A DNA stretch of 64,000 nucleotides from Arcobacter cloacae (lineage in GTDB: Bacteria > Campylobacterota > Campylobacteria > Campylobacterales > Arcobacteraceae). The position numbers and the translations under genes were made by a program. The stretch spans positions 1,426,001-1,490,000 of the forward strand of contig NZ_CP053833.1 in NCBI RefSeq assembly GCF_013201935.1, given 5' to 3'. The notes under the pieces are model-generated. The model saw only the letters and a program-made list of their open reading frames with translations. It was not told the origin of the DNA and did no database searches. Shown here piece by piece: positions 27,448 to 34,600 of this stretch; within the stretch, counting starts at the first letter, position 1; the number at the start of each line of letters is the position of its first letter.

Positions 27448-28321
27448 CTATAAGTGTTCGATCAATTTGATTTGATATATCTATAACCTGTTTTTTATAT
27501 AAATCATTATCTTCTTCTCTTTCCCACACTGTAAAATCATTTGTTACTATTACTGAAGCATAATCTATTTCCATAATACCTTTCCAATTAAAAGCATTTT
27601 TTAATTCTTTATTATCATCTAAATTTGCTTCTGATTTAAGTTGCTCAATTTTATTATCACTATCTTTGGGTTTTAAAGATAAAACTCTTATTATATTATG
27701 CTTTTTCTTTGCAGATTCATCATTTATTAAATCTAAAACAGAGTTAATACCTTTTATATTTTGTTTGTTATAAGCAGATACTAAAATCTTTAAATCCACT
27801 TCAGTAGAAAACAAAATATCACCAATTTCTGTAAAACCTGTTCTTGAGTCAAAAAATATATAATCATATTGACCAGTTTCTAGAAGTTTATCCTTTATAG
27901 CATCAAAAATAGCATCTGAAAGGGTCATATTTTCACTTATTTTTTCTTTTAATTTTGAGTTTAAATCATAACTAAATTGTGAAAATTTTACTAATAACTC
28001 ATGATAAGGTCTAATATTTGTCATATCATATATAGGTACTAAACTTAAGTTATCTGATATTTTTCTTACACATAGTTTATTTGTATCTTCCTCTCCACTA
28101 AAATATTTAATTATGTAGTTAAGCAGATAGTCTTCTCCTTCGGCCTTAAGGTCATAAGTATCATCCCAATAACTTAGTCCAGGAGCATGAATGTCAAAAT
28201 CTACCATCAAAATATTTTTACCTTTTGAAGCTAAATATTTGGCACTATTTAACATAAGTTGAGTTCTTCCTACTCCACCTTTAAAACTATAAAAAAGCAC
28301 TGTTTTTGTATTAGCATTCAT
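27428..28321 (-). CDS. ParA/MinD-like ATPase with KGGVGRT P-loop
   Basis: A 297-residue SIMIBI-class ATPase. The deviant Walker A is SFKGGVGRTQ (about residues 12-21): the signature Lys is present, but the Lys of GKT is Arg. It is followed by LMVDFDIHAPGLSYWDD (A' motif with the 'D-D-APGL' pattern), and Walker B-like YIFFDSRTGFTEIGD (~152-166). KGGVGRT/APGL ATPases are a distinct subgroup often encoded beside conflict- or signalling-type proteins rather than beside parB. No parB or parS-like gene is adjacent. It overlaps both neighbours, so it acts with them; switching by nucleotide-dependent dimerisation is inferred from the class. Confidence 0.8.
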   Translation of the reverse strand: MNANTKTVLFYSFKGGVGRTQLMLNSAKYLASKGKNILMVDFDIHAPGLSYWDDTYDLKAEGEDYLLNYIIKYFSGEEDTNKLCVRKISDNLSLVPIYDMTNIRPYHELLVKFSQFSYDLNSKLKEKISENMTLSDAIFDAIKDKLLETGQYDYIFFDSRTGFTEIGDILFSTEVDLKILVSAYNKQNIKGINSVLDLINDESAKKKHNIIRVLSLKPKDSDNKIEQLKSEANLDDNKELKNAFNWKGIMEIDYASVIVTNDFTVWEREEDNDLYKKQVIDISNQIDRTLIGEKIEL

Positions 28322-28550
28322 CTTCTTTAACCTTTGCTTTTAATTTTTCAGTCATTATTTTTAATCTGCCAGACGTTATTTTTATTTTTTCATTTATTTC
28401 ATTTTTTCTAACTTCTTCGTATATATCTTTTAGAGTTAGATAGCTTTCATTATCTGTAGAAATATTATTTTTAGTTATACATTGTTCTAGTTTTTCAAAA
28501 AACTCTTCTTTGTTTAATCGAAAATAATTGTAAAGTTGATTTAATTTCAA
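28311..28550 (-). CDS. Unknown 79-aa protein between the ART and ATPase genes
   Basis: A small, charged, probably helical protein (79 residues) without a recognised domain. It begins ATGA-overlapped with the ART gene stop and overlaps the ATPase start by 11 bases. DUF3990-type proteins are often paired with a small helical partner (DUF3791 is one); this one does not look like DUF3791 but occupies the same genetic position, so an antitoxin or adaptor role is a reasonable hypothesis. Confidence 0.55.
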   Translation of the reverse strand: MKLNQLYNYFRLNKEEFFEKLEQCITKNNISTDNESYLTLKDIYEEVRKNEINEKIKITSGRLKIMTEKLKAKVKEDEC

Positions 28551-29056
28551 AATATATCTACCTTTTTAAATTCTTGTATTACATCTTTACTTTTAACACA
28601 AATTTGTATATCACCATATGCAAAAAGAGTCTTGGCATTCGAATTTATAGGTACGAAATGATTTTTTGCTTTTAAATCCATCATTGAAATTACTTTTAAG
28701 TCTATATCTAATTCATAAATTAAAAAATCAATAAAAGAACCAAAGTGTAAACCTTTTTTCATACAAACTTCATTAAATATCTTTAAAACTTCAAGTTCAT
28801 TTGACCATTTTGATGATGTAAAATTTAAAATTTCATCTTCATTAACTTGCAATTCAATTTCTAAAACACTATTTAAACCATTACTCTCATGTTGATTATC
28901 TGTCCAATTCTTAGCTCTATATGGTGAATCTCTCCATAAATAAAATCCACAACCTAAAAAATGATCTTGGTATTGTTTATACTGAAAGTTTATATCTTCT
29001 TTAGACTTAATTTCTTTATTCGTACCATGATAACCAATAGCCTTAAAAATAGCCAT
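28547..29056 (-). CDS. DUF3990-like ADP-ribosyltransferase-fold protein
   Basis: A 169-residue protein whose layout fits the small ADP-ribosyltransferase (ART) families near DUF3990. YHGTN at residues 9-13 supplies the first-motif His; LGCGFYLWRDSPYRAKNW (~33-50) matches the FGxGFYxTxxxxxAxxWA strand-helix with the second-motif Tyr; the C-terminal GDIQICVKSKDVI corresponds to the QIxFxTxxAL segment where a Gln or Glu forms the third motif. If active it would transfer ADP-ribose from NAD+ to an unknown target. It is the first gene of the cargo operon. The family call is from motif reading and needs structural confirmation. Confidence 0.62.
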   Translation of the reverse strand: MAIFKAIGYHGTNKEIKSKEDINFQYKQYQDHFLGCGFYLWRDSPYRAKNWTDNQHESNGLNSVLEIELQVNEDEILNFTSSKWSNELEVLKIFNEVCMKKGLHFGSFIDFLIYELDIDLKVISMMDLKAKNHFVPINSNAKTLFAYGDIQICVKSKDVIQEFKKVDIF

Positions 29057-29357
29057 TTATTCTCTCTTTTTAATTCTAATTTTAAATTTTCATAGATTAT
29101 ACTTAAAATTTATTTATATCTAAATTTTTCTATTTATTTCTATTCAAATTTTTAGTAGTGTATTGTATCATTTTTTTAATATTACAATAAATTATTGCAT
29201 TACTATATTTTATTTGTTTTTATTATATGAAGAAAAATAAAGGCTAATACTTCAAAATATACAAAAATATTATATTTAAATATAAGACTCTTTTTCAGTG
29301 AGTTATTATTACTCCTAACTCACTAAAATGAAATTTATATCACTAAAATACTTTTTA
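29057..29357. other. Intergenic region upstream of the cargo operon
   Basis: About 300 bases of very AT-rich DNA between the ART gene and the broken mobilization gene. It must hold the cargo promoter, but no clear -35 is visible. A 9-bp hairpin (29297-29305 with 29316-29324) sits after the mobilization gene; it lacks a T tract on either strand. Confidence 0.6.
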
Positions 29358-30686
29358 TTAATCTCTTTCAAATCCTCTATCTTTATTGTTAGCCTTTTTA
29401 ACGTCTATTCTAGGCATTTTCTCTTTTATAAGCTCTTTTATTTTATCAAAATCGGATGTTTTAAAATATGCTGTTGCAAATAATTTAAATCTTTCATATT
29501 GATTAGCTTTCTCTTGTAAGATATCATTACTTTTTTCTAATTGTTCAACTTTTCGATTGAGTTCTTCTTCTTTGCTCTTTGATTTTACAATAAAGCTATC
29601 TACACTTTCAGTCTGATAAATATATCGTTCTTCTTTTTTTAGTATGCCTTTTGAGATAGTAACTCTCTCTTTAAGAATTTCCCCTTTTACTGTTAAAGTT
29701 GTATTTTTTTCTTTTTGCTCCAGTTTAGTTAATTTTTCATTTTGAATATTTATAGTTTTAACTTTTTCATCTATTAATTGTTTTAAATCTTCTAAACTTA
29801 GCTCTTTAAGTTCTAATTGCTGTTTTAAATCTTTATTTACTTACTCTAGCTTTGCATACTCTGGTCTAGTTGCTTTTTGTTCTTTTAACTCTTCTCTTTG
29901 ATTGTTTATTGCTAATTTTAATAATCTAAGTTTTTCTAAATACTCTTCTTTTTCTTTCATAACAGCTTTATACTCTTTATGACCTAATCTTTTTGCTTTA
30001 CTTCCATGTTCTCCTCTTTCCATTCCTAAGTGTTCAGCAACAATATCTTGAAGCTTTATAAGCTTAGTTCTGTTCATGTGTTCTCTTCTATACATTTGTT
30101 GTCCAGTTTCTTTATCAAGAGTAAAAAAACTTATATGTGCATGATGATTTTTTCTAATTAGTTTTCCATCTTTTTCTTGACCTTCATCTTTATGAATTGC
30201 AACTTGAATTGTTTGAAATCCAGTTTCTTTTTCAATTTTTTTTGCGAGTTCTAAAACATCATTTAACTTATGCTCTGTTTTTAAATTTACTATTGCTTCC
30301 CATAAAGTATTTTTTTTATCAGCTGTTTTATTTAATCCTTTTTCTAATCTATTTTCTTTAGCTATTTTATACATTTCATTAAACTTTATTAATGCTTCTT
30401 TTGAGCCAATATCAAACTCATTATCTTTTGTATATTCTTCAAAGATTGTATTAGCTTTTTTTTCTTCTTCTCTAGCATTATGTTTAAAAGCATGGATATT
30501 TACTTTTTGAAAATTTATAGAAGATTTTGCAACTTTTTTACTTGAAGAATTTAATTTATTTTTTTCGCCCGCGAAATTATTAGTAGTATTTTCATAATCA
30601 TTTTTTGAAGTTTTAAATCCACCTTTTGGAGTTGGTGTTCCACTATTTTTTTCAAATTCATCTTCTAATTCATATTCAAAACTCAT
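29358..30686 (-). pseudogene. MobA/MobV-like relaxase interrupted by an in-frame TAA
   Basis: A mobilization protein of about 442 codons split by one stop. Residues 1-281 contain the relaxase domain: FQTIQVAIHKDEGQ, NHHAHISFFTLDKETG (histidine motif, ~175-190) and NRTKLIKLQDIVAEHLGMERGEHG. A TAA at 29841-29843 then ends the frame, but the same frame stays open for 160 more codons with a Lys/Glu coiled coil and DRGFERD end, stopping at 29358-29360. No frameshift is needed. The N-terminal part could still be made as a truncated relaxase. The downstream part has no good start. It lies just downstream of the oriT-like palindrome. Confidence 0.8.
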
Positions 30687-30720
30687 TAGAAAAACTCCTC
30701 CCTTTTTTATAAAAAGAATC

Positions 30721-30819
30721 TACCCTTGTGGTAGAAGCAACTAAATTACAATTTCAATTGGATAGTGCGCACTATCCAATAGACTAAGTCTATTTATAGT
30801 TTTACATACCACAAGGGTA
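30721..30819. repeat. Nested inverted repeats, candidate oriT
   Basis: Outer perfect 13-bp arms TACCCTTGTGGTA (30721-30733) and complement (30807-30819) enclose a perfect 24-bp palindrome (30757-30780, centre TGCGCA) and a smaller AGACT-A-AGTCT element. Directly upstream of the mobilization gene, which is the usual place for oriT. The nic site cannot be named. Confidence 0.6.
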
Positions 30820-30869
30820 TAGAAATAAAAGGGAGAAATCAATCTCCCAATTTTTATCACACATTCAAT

Positions 30870-31124
30870 TCACTCACGCCCTGCTCTGCGTTTTATATTT
30901 TGTTTTTCAATCGTTTCTGTAAGTAGTTCAATTTTATCTTCATCTATACATATTGATTTTCTTGCCAGTTCTGCCATGTCAGCTAAAGCGCTACTCAAAA
31001 ATAAATTTTGGTCGAATAATTCTGAAATTTCAGCTTTCAGAATCATATTTTCTATTTTCAAATTCTCATTTCTTGATGTTTCATTTTTTTTAATTAACTC
31101 TTCTATTGTATAATTCTTATTCAT
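30870..31124 (-). CDS. Small coiled-coil protein of the mobilization region
   Basis: An 84-residue, highly charged protein, largely coiled coil (about 8-70), ending in a basic tail KRRAGRE. No known domain. It sits between the VirB6-like gene and the candidate oriT, in the same orientation as the mobilization genes. A relaxosome accessory or oriT-binding role is plausible from position and the basic end, but it lacks a recognisable ribbon-helix-helix motif. Confidence 0.5.
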   Translation of the reverse strand: MNKNYTIEELIKKNETSRNENLKIENMILKAEISELFDQNLFLSSALADMAELARKSICIDEDKIELLTETIEKQNIKRRAGRE

Positions 31125-31209
31125 GATTTTCCTTTTTATATTTCTAAAAGCTTTGCACTTTGAATGTTTAGATAGCCTTGAATTCTATTTGCTTTCATGC
31201 TCTGCGCTC

Positions 31210-32223
31210 CTATCTAATTTGCACTTTATTTGCTAATGCGTCTTTTAGCCCACTTACTATTGTTCTACCTGCACTTTTTGCTGTTTGATTAATCGCTTGT
31301 CCAGCAAATTTCAATCCAGTGTATTTTGAAAACGAGCTTATCATAGCCCCACCAGCTGATAAAGTACCTACACCACTTGTTAAACTACTTCCCTCGTTTG
31401 AGCTACCTATCAACTGATTAATAATATTAGGTATTTTAAACACTCCAATAATCACTAAACCTTGCGCTAATATTAGAACTAAAATAAATTGTATATTTTG
31501 TTCAAAACTTGTATCTATTGCCTTAGCTGTTACCATAGTTAAATCAACTACTTTTATTGATACTAAACCGAAAAGTATTGTAAACGGAGCATACAAAGAA
31601 ATAGATATATAAAGTTTTAGCCACGAAAAAAATACATACTCTGTTTTCTTCCAAATTAATGTAGGTAAAATAAGAGGTAATAAAGCTAAAACAATCTCAC
31701 TTAAAAAGATTGAAAAAACAGTATTTAAAATAATCACTAACATCAATAAAGACCCAGAAAACCAAACAATAATTCCATAAATAAAAGGAGCAATATCTGT
31801 AATACCTCCTTTATCAAAAATACTTTTAGTAATTAATGTTTGTGCGCTGTACAATGAATTAATGATATTTTCAACATCAGCTGAATTATTAGCTTTTCTA
31901 ATTAAACTATGTATTGCTGTTGTAAATGTTTCTCTTGGTAAATTAAAAATATCAATTAAATTCTGATATACAGAATGATTTATTAATAACATTTTTACAG
32001 TTGAAAAAACCAATATAGTCCATATTGATTTATATGCTATTTCTTCACTTCCAAATTTTTTAAAAGCAATCATAAAGCCGATATAAATTATTGCAAAAGC
32101 AAAAGCAATATTGAAAAATCCGTTATCAAAAATCGCTTTCGAACTTTGATACAAGCCATTCTGAATATCTCCAGTTACATTTTCGAATATGGCTATCAGA
32201 TATTTAAAAATATTTTGTTCCAT
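31210..32223 (-). CDS. TrbL/VirB6-like type IV secretion membrane protein
   Basis: A 337-residue polytopic inner-membrane protein. Six or seven hydrophobic segments (about 28-52, 60-80, 145-170, 172-195, 200-225, 240-262) and a Gly/Ser-rich C-terminus match TrbL/VirB6 proteins, which line the inner-membrane part of conjugative channels. It is the only T4SS channel component in this element; no VirB4, VirB8-10 or coupling protein is present. It may plug into a helper system or protect against a second element. Starts immediately at the stop of the 98-aa gene. Confidence 0.75.
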   Translation of the reverse strand: MEQNIFKYLIAIFENVTGDIQNGLYQSSKAIFDNGFFNIAFAFAIIYIGFMIAFKKFGSEEIAYKSIWTILVFSTVKMLLINHSVYQNLIDIFNLPRETFTTAIHSLIRKANNSADVENIINSLYSAQTLITKSIFDKGGITDIAPFIYGIIVWFSGSLLMLVIILNTVFSIFLSEIVLALLPLILPTLIWKKTEYVFFSWLKLYISISLYAPFTILFGLVSIKVVDLTMVTAKAIDTSFEQNIQFILVLILAQGLVIIGVFKIPNIINQLIGSSNEGSSLTSGVGTLSAGGAMISSFSKYTGLKFAGQAINQTAKSAGRTIVSGLKDALANKVQIR

Positions 32224-32520
32224 TTAGATTTCCTTTCGCCAATTATCAGGATTTTCTCCCTTTTTATTCTCCTCTAATTTTCTTAATTCTAATTTTATTT
32301 TTTCAAATTCATCTTTAGCGCTAAAAGGTGTTTTTATATAACTTTTTAGATTTTTAATCTCCTCTTCAAGTTCCATTCGAGTAGTTAGTAAATCTGTAAT
32401 ATAAGCTTTTGAATCTTTTATCAAATTATCTGATGCTATATATAAGCTTATTAAGATAGCTCTTTCTTTTTCCAATTCCAATATCTTCTCTTGTAATTGT
32501 TTTTTGCTTAGATGATTCAT
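32224..32520 (-). CDS. Hypothetical coiled-coil protein
   Basis: A 98-residue protein made mostly of Glu/Lys/Leu-rich helices (two coiled-coil segments, about 3-30 and 45-85). It overlaps the DUF4373-type gene by four bases and abuts the VirB6-like start, so it belongs to the same operon. No family or function recognised; possibly a structural or regulatory partner of the mobilization apparatus. Confidence 0.5.
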   Translation of the reverse strand: MNHLSKKQLQEKILELEKERAILISLYIASDNLIKDSKAYITDLLTTRMELEEEIKNLKSYIKTPFSAKDEFEKIKLELRKLEENKKGENPDNWRKEI

Positions 32521-33140
32521 TGTAGTATTTCCTTTAATAAATAATCTTGATGATTTTCTGCATAATCGACAGTTTTTTGAAGACCTATTTTTTCAATAAA
32601 CTTCAAAGTTGCATTTTCTAATGAAAGTTTTTGTATGTTCACTCTAGATAGTTCTTCTGATGATAAAGACGAAAGAGATAATAATGCCTCTATATTTTCT
32701 TTTATTTTATTTACTTTACTTTTATTTAATTGTTCAACATTCGTTGAACGGCCGTTTAATTTTTGTTCAATTTTCTTATTCCTTCTTGCTTCTCCACTTT
32801 TAATTCCAGCTAGTTTTGCTTGCTCTCTTTTATTATTCATAAGCTCCATACGTTTATTTAAACTACAACTAAAAAAGAATGTGTCATTTTCAACTACAAA
32901 CAAATCATAATTTCTAACAACTACTTCCATTTTTACGACAGTAGTATTATACTTTCGAGCTAAACTTGAAAGTAATTTAAGAGGATATATAAAGTTTTTT
33001 TGTTGCCTAAGTGTTTCAACTAAGACCCAAAATATTCCGTAACCTTCAAGTCCTAATTCTTCAATTAAAAGCATGCATTTAGGGTCATCTTTTGCATCAC
33101 TATCATGAGAGAAATAGTATGCATCTTTTTTATTTGACAT
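32517..33140 (-). CDS. DUF4373 (Lin1244/Lin1753 N-terminal) domain protein
   Basis: A 207-residue protein. The first ~95 residues (YYFSHDSDAKDDPKC, ELGLEGYGIFWVLVETLRQ, then a winged-helix-like stretch) match the DUF4373 domain found at the N-terminus of phage and plasmid replication-initiation or primosome-loader proteins. The C-terminal half is a basic low-complexity linker (RRNKK) and a short helical end. In this element it may start replication of the excised circle, or regulate. First gene of the DUF4373-coiled coil-VirB6 operon; a repeated CACTTTTGACC site lies upstream. Confidence 0.68.
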   Translation of the reverse strand: MSNKKDAYYFSHDSDAKDDPKCMLLIEELGLEGYGIFWVLVETLRQQKNFIYPLKLLSSLARKYNTTVVKMEVVVRNYDLFVVENDTFFFSCSLNKRMELMNNKREQAKLAGIKSGEARRNKKIEQKLNGRSTNVEQLNKSKVNKIKENIEALLSLSSLSSEELSRVNIQKLSLENATLKFIEKIGLQKTVDYAENHQDYLLKEILQ

Positions 33141-33210
33141 AATAATCCTTATTTACTTTTCCAATAAGAAAACTATGCTAAGATTCCATATTGCCTTATT
33201 GGTAATACTA

Positions 33211-33251
33211 GTCCACTTTTGACCGTTCGCCAAAACTTTTTAAAAGTGGAC
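33211..33251. repeat. Inverted repeat between the HTH and DUF4373 genes
   Basis: A perfect 10-bp inverted repeat, GTCCACTTTT (33211-33220) and its complement (33242-33251), three bases beyond the HTH gene stop and 71 bases upstream of the DUF4373-type start. The left arm begins a CACTTTTGACC motif (33214-33224) repeated exactly at 33635-33645. Operator rather than terminator, since no T tract follows. Confidence 0.5.
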
Positions 33252-33253
33252 GC

Positions 33254-33490
33254 CTAACTAACTTTTATATTTTGAGAATTTAAAAATTCTAGTAATTTTG
33301 TTTTCAAATACATCACCCTATTTTTTGACCCCTTTCCTACTTTTATGTATTCCAGAGAAATACCCTCTGCTCTCCAGTTTGCTAAAGTACTTGAAGATAC
33401 ACCTAAAAGTTGTGAAACTTGAGACTGATTTAAGCAAGCTTGTTTTCTTTGCTCTGGTGGCAAAATTGAATTTAGCTCTTGTAAATTCAT
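33254..33490 (-). CDS. Helix-turn-helix (AlpA/excisionase-like) protein
   Basis: A 78-residue DNA-binding protein. LNQSQVSQLLGVSSSTLANWRAEG (split here over about residues 20-43) is a MerR/excisionase-type helix-turn-helix, followed by a wing (YIKVGKGSKNRVMYLKTKLLEFL). Proteins of this size next to integrases act as recombination directionality factors or regulators (AlpA type). It is near the right att site and may control excision together with the integrase. Starts at ATG with AAAGGAG upstream. Confidence 0.75.
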   Translation of the reverse strand: MNLQELNSILPPEQRKQACLNQSQVSQLLGVSSSTLANWRAEGISLEYIKVGKGSKNRVMYLKTKLLEFLNSQNIKVS

Positions 33491-34021
33491 AGAAACTCCT
33501 TTATTATAAAGATTGTGTTTATTTCATAATTATTTGAAACATGAAATTATAAACATTAAAAATTCTAAATGTCAAATGAGAAAATCAATTTTAGTGCTTC
33601 AAATTAGCTTAGATAAATATACGCATTTTTGACTCACTTTTGACCCACTTAAAACTTCTATAAGACCGATAAATTAGCTCTTAGATAAACTTTTCTTGAA
33701 ACTGAAAAATGAAATTTAAAAATTCGTAAAATTTTGATTTTTTTGAAGTTTTTTTTATTGAAGTTTTTTGATATTTTTTGCTGTTTTTTGCATGTAAGTG
33801 TTAAAATTAATATTAATTCTGTTTTCATTAATATCTTTTTTCATTTGATTAAATAATGAAATAAATTAAGATTTAGTTAAATTTAAAGATGAAATAAGCA
33901 ACTTTTTATAATTAGAACTTTTCTAATCTTAAATATTGTAGTTTAATAAACTAGTGGGAAATGGGTGGGAAAGAGTAAATTTCAATAAAACTTAAAAAGC
34001 TTTAGAAAGCCCTTTAAATCA
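33491..34021. other. 530-bp non-coding right end of the element
   Basis: No convincing gene. It is very AT-rich with poly-A/T tracts (33670-33800 notably), contains the second CACTTTTGACC copy (33635-33645) and the tandem GTGGGAAA site (33954-33972). It is likely to hold promoter and operator for the HTH gene, integrase and excision factor arm sites, and possibly a replication origin. Confidence 0.6.
33954..33972 (+). repeat. Tandem GTGGGAAA repeat near the right attachment site
   Basis: GTGGGAAAT-GG-GTGGGAAA, matching 17 of 19 bases of 24669-24687 in the same orientation and lying 50 bases inside the right att repeat. Candidate integrase arm-type site. Confidence 0.5.
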
Positions 34022-34071
34022 ATGGCGACCCCAGCAAGATTCGAACTTGCGTGTTTAGGAGGAAATCCTAA
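34022..34071. repeat. Right attachment repeat (inside intact tRNA-Glu)
   Basis: The 50-bp direct repeat shared with the left end. It spans the tRNA 3' half from CCA to the anticodon stem; identity stops at 34071 within the tRNA. Confidence 0.88.
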
Positions 34072-34098
34072 CGTCCTTGGCCACTAGACGACAGGGTC
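34023..34098 (-). tRNA. tRNA-Glu (anticodon TTC), element integration target
   Basis: A 76-nt cloverleaf on the reverse strand with acceptor stem starting GACCCTG, D arm GTCTAGTGGCCAAGGAC, anticodon loop ATTTCCT (anticodon TTC) closed by TTAGG/CCTAA, T arm GTTCGAATC and encoded CCA. The gene is regenerated intact at the element's right boundary, so glutamate decoding is preserved. Confidence 0.93.
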
Positions 34099-34156
34099 AA
34101 ATTTAAGAGGAATATTATATTTTAGTTTGAGTTTGTTTTTGCTTAAAACTTCTGTA

Positions 34157-34600
34157 TTATCGTAACTTTAAACTTTGTTTTTTTGATAATTTAATTATAG
34201 TTGATGCTTTTGTTTCATAAAAACCTCTTTTATCTTCCACAATTATCTCAGCACCATTTTGTGCAAAATCTCTTTCAAACTTCTCAGTGGTTTTATTTGC
34301 AGAAGTAGAATATAAAACACCAAATTTATGAATAAAATTGTAAAAATCTGAATTCTTATCTACTACTCTAAAAGAGTGTCCATTTGGATAAATAAATGTA
34401 GTTTTCTTACTATTTCTTACTTTTTTTCTAAAATTTTTTGGAACTCTTGTATTTTTATTTAATGTGGAAAATGAATCAACCGTATTTAAAATCTTCTTTG
34501 TTTGAGGTCTTTGTTTTAATAAAGAAAGTTTCTCATCACTTGATGATGAGAAACCTACTGTTGTATCTGTTTGAACAAGATAAATTAGATTTGAATCCAT
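34157..34600 (-). CDS. Sua5/YciO/YrdC-family protein (short form)
   Basis: A 147-residue protein related to threonylcarbamoyl-AMP synthase (TsaC/Sua5). LVQTDTTVGF at the N-terminus matches the family's PTDTVYGL entry, and LLKQRPQTKKIL matches the KxRP region; VLYSTSANKTTE matches the STSAN motif. It is shorter than TsaC (~190), lacking part of the C-terminal domain, so it may be a divergent t6A synthase or a nucleotide-binding relative. Its start overlaps the last base of carB, placing it in the carB operon. Confidence 0.72.
   Translation of the reverse strand: MDSNLIYLVQTDTTVGFSSSSDEKLSLLKQRPQTKKILNTVDSFSTLNKNTRVPKNFRKKVRNSKKTTFIYPNGHSFRVVDKNSDFYNFIHKFGVLYSTSANKTTEKFERDFAQNGAEIIVEDKRGFYETKASTIIKLSKKQSLKLR

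Larger units (their letters stand above)
24498..34071. mobile_element. Integrative mobilizable element in tRNA-Glu
   Basis: About 9.57 kb between two direct copies of the tRNA-Glu 3' half. It has an integrase next to the left repeat, a small relaxase-like gene, a broken larger mobilization gene with an oriT-like palindrome, a VirB6/TrbL-like protein, a DUF4373-type protein, an HTH/excisionase-like protein, and a cargo operon encoding an ADP-ribosyltransferase-like protein and a ParA-like ATPase. There is no coupling protein, VirB4 or other transfer ATPase, so it could at best be mobilised by another element. The broken relaxase suggests impaired transfer. Confidence 0.85.

Noticed and set aside
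27428-28321. Plasmid partition locus
   Set aside because: No ParB or parS-like repeats nearby, and the P-loop type differs from classical ParA.
29297-29324. Rho-independent terminator after the mobilization gene
   Set aside because: A 9-bp stem, but A rather than T tracts follow on both strands.
24498-34071. Prophage
   Set aside because: No capsid, tail, terminase or lysis genes; content is integrase and mobilization type.
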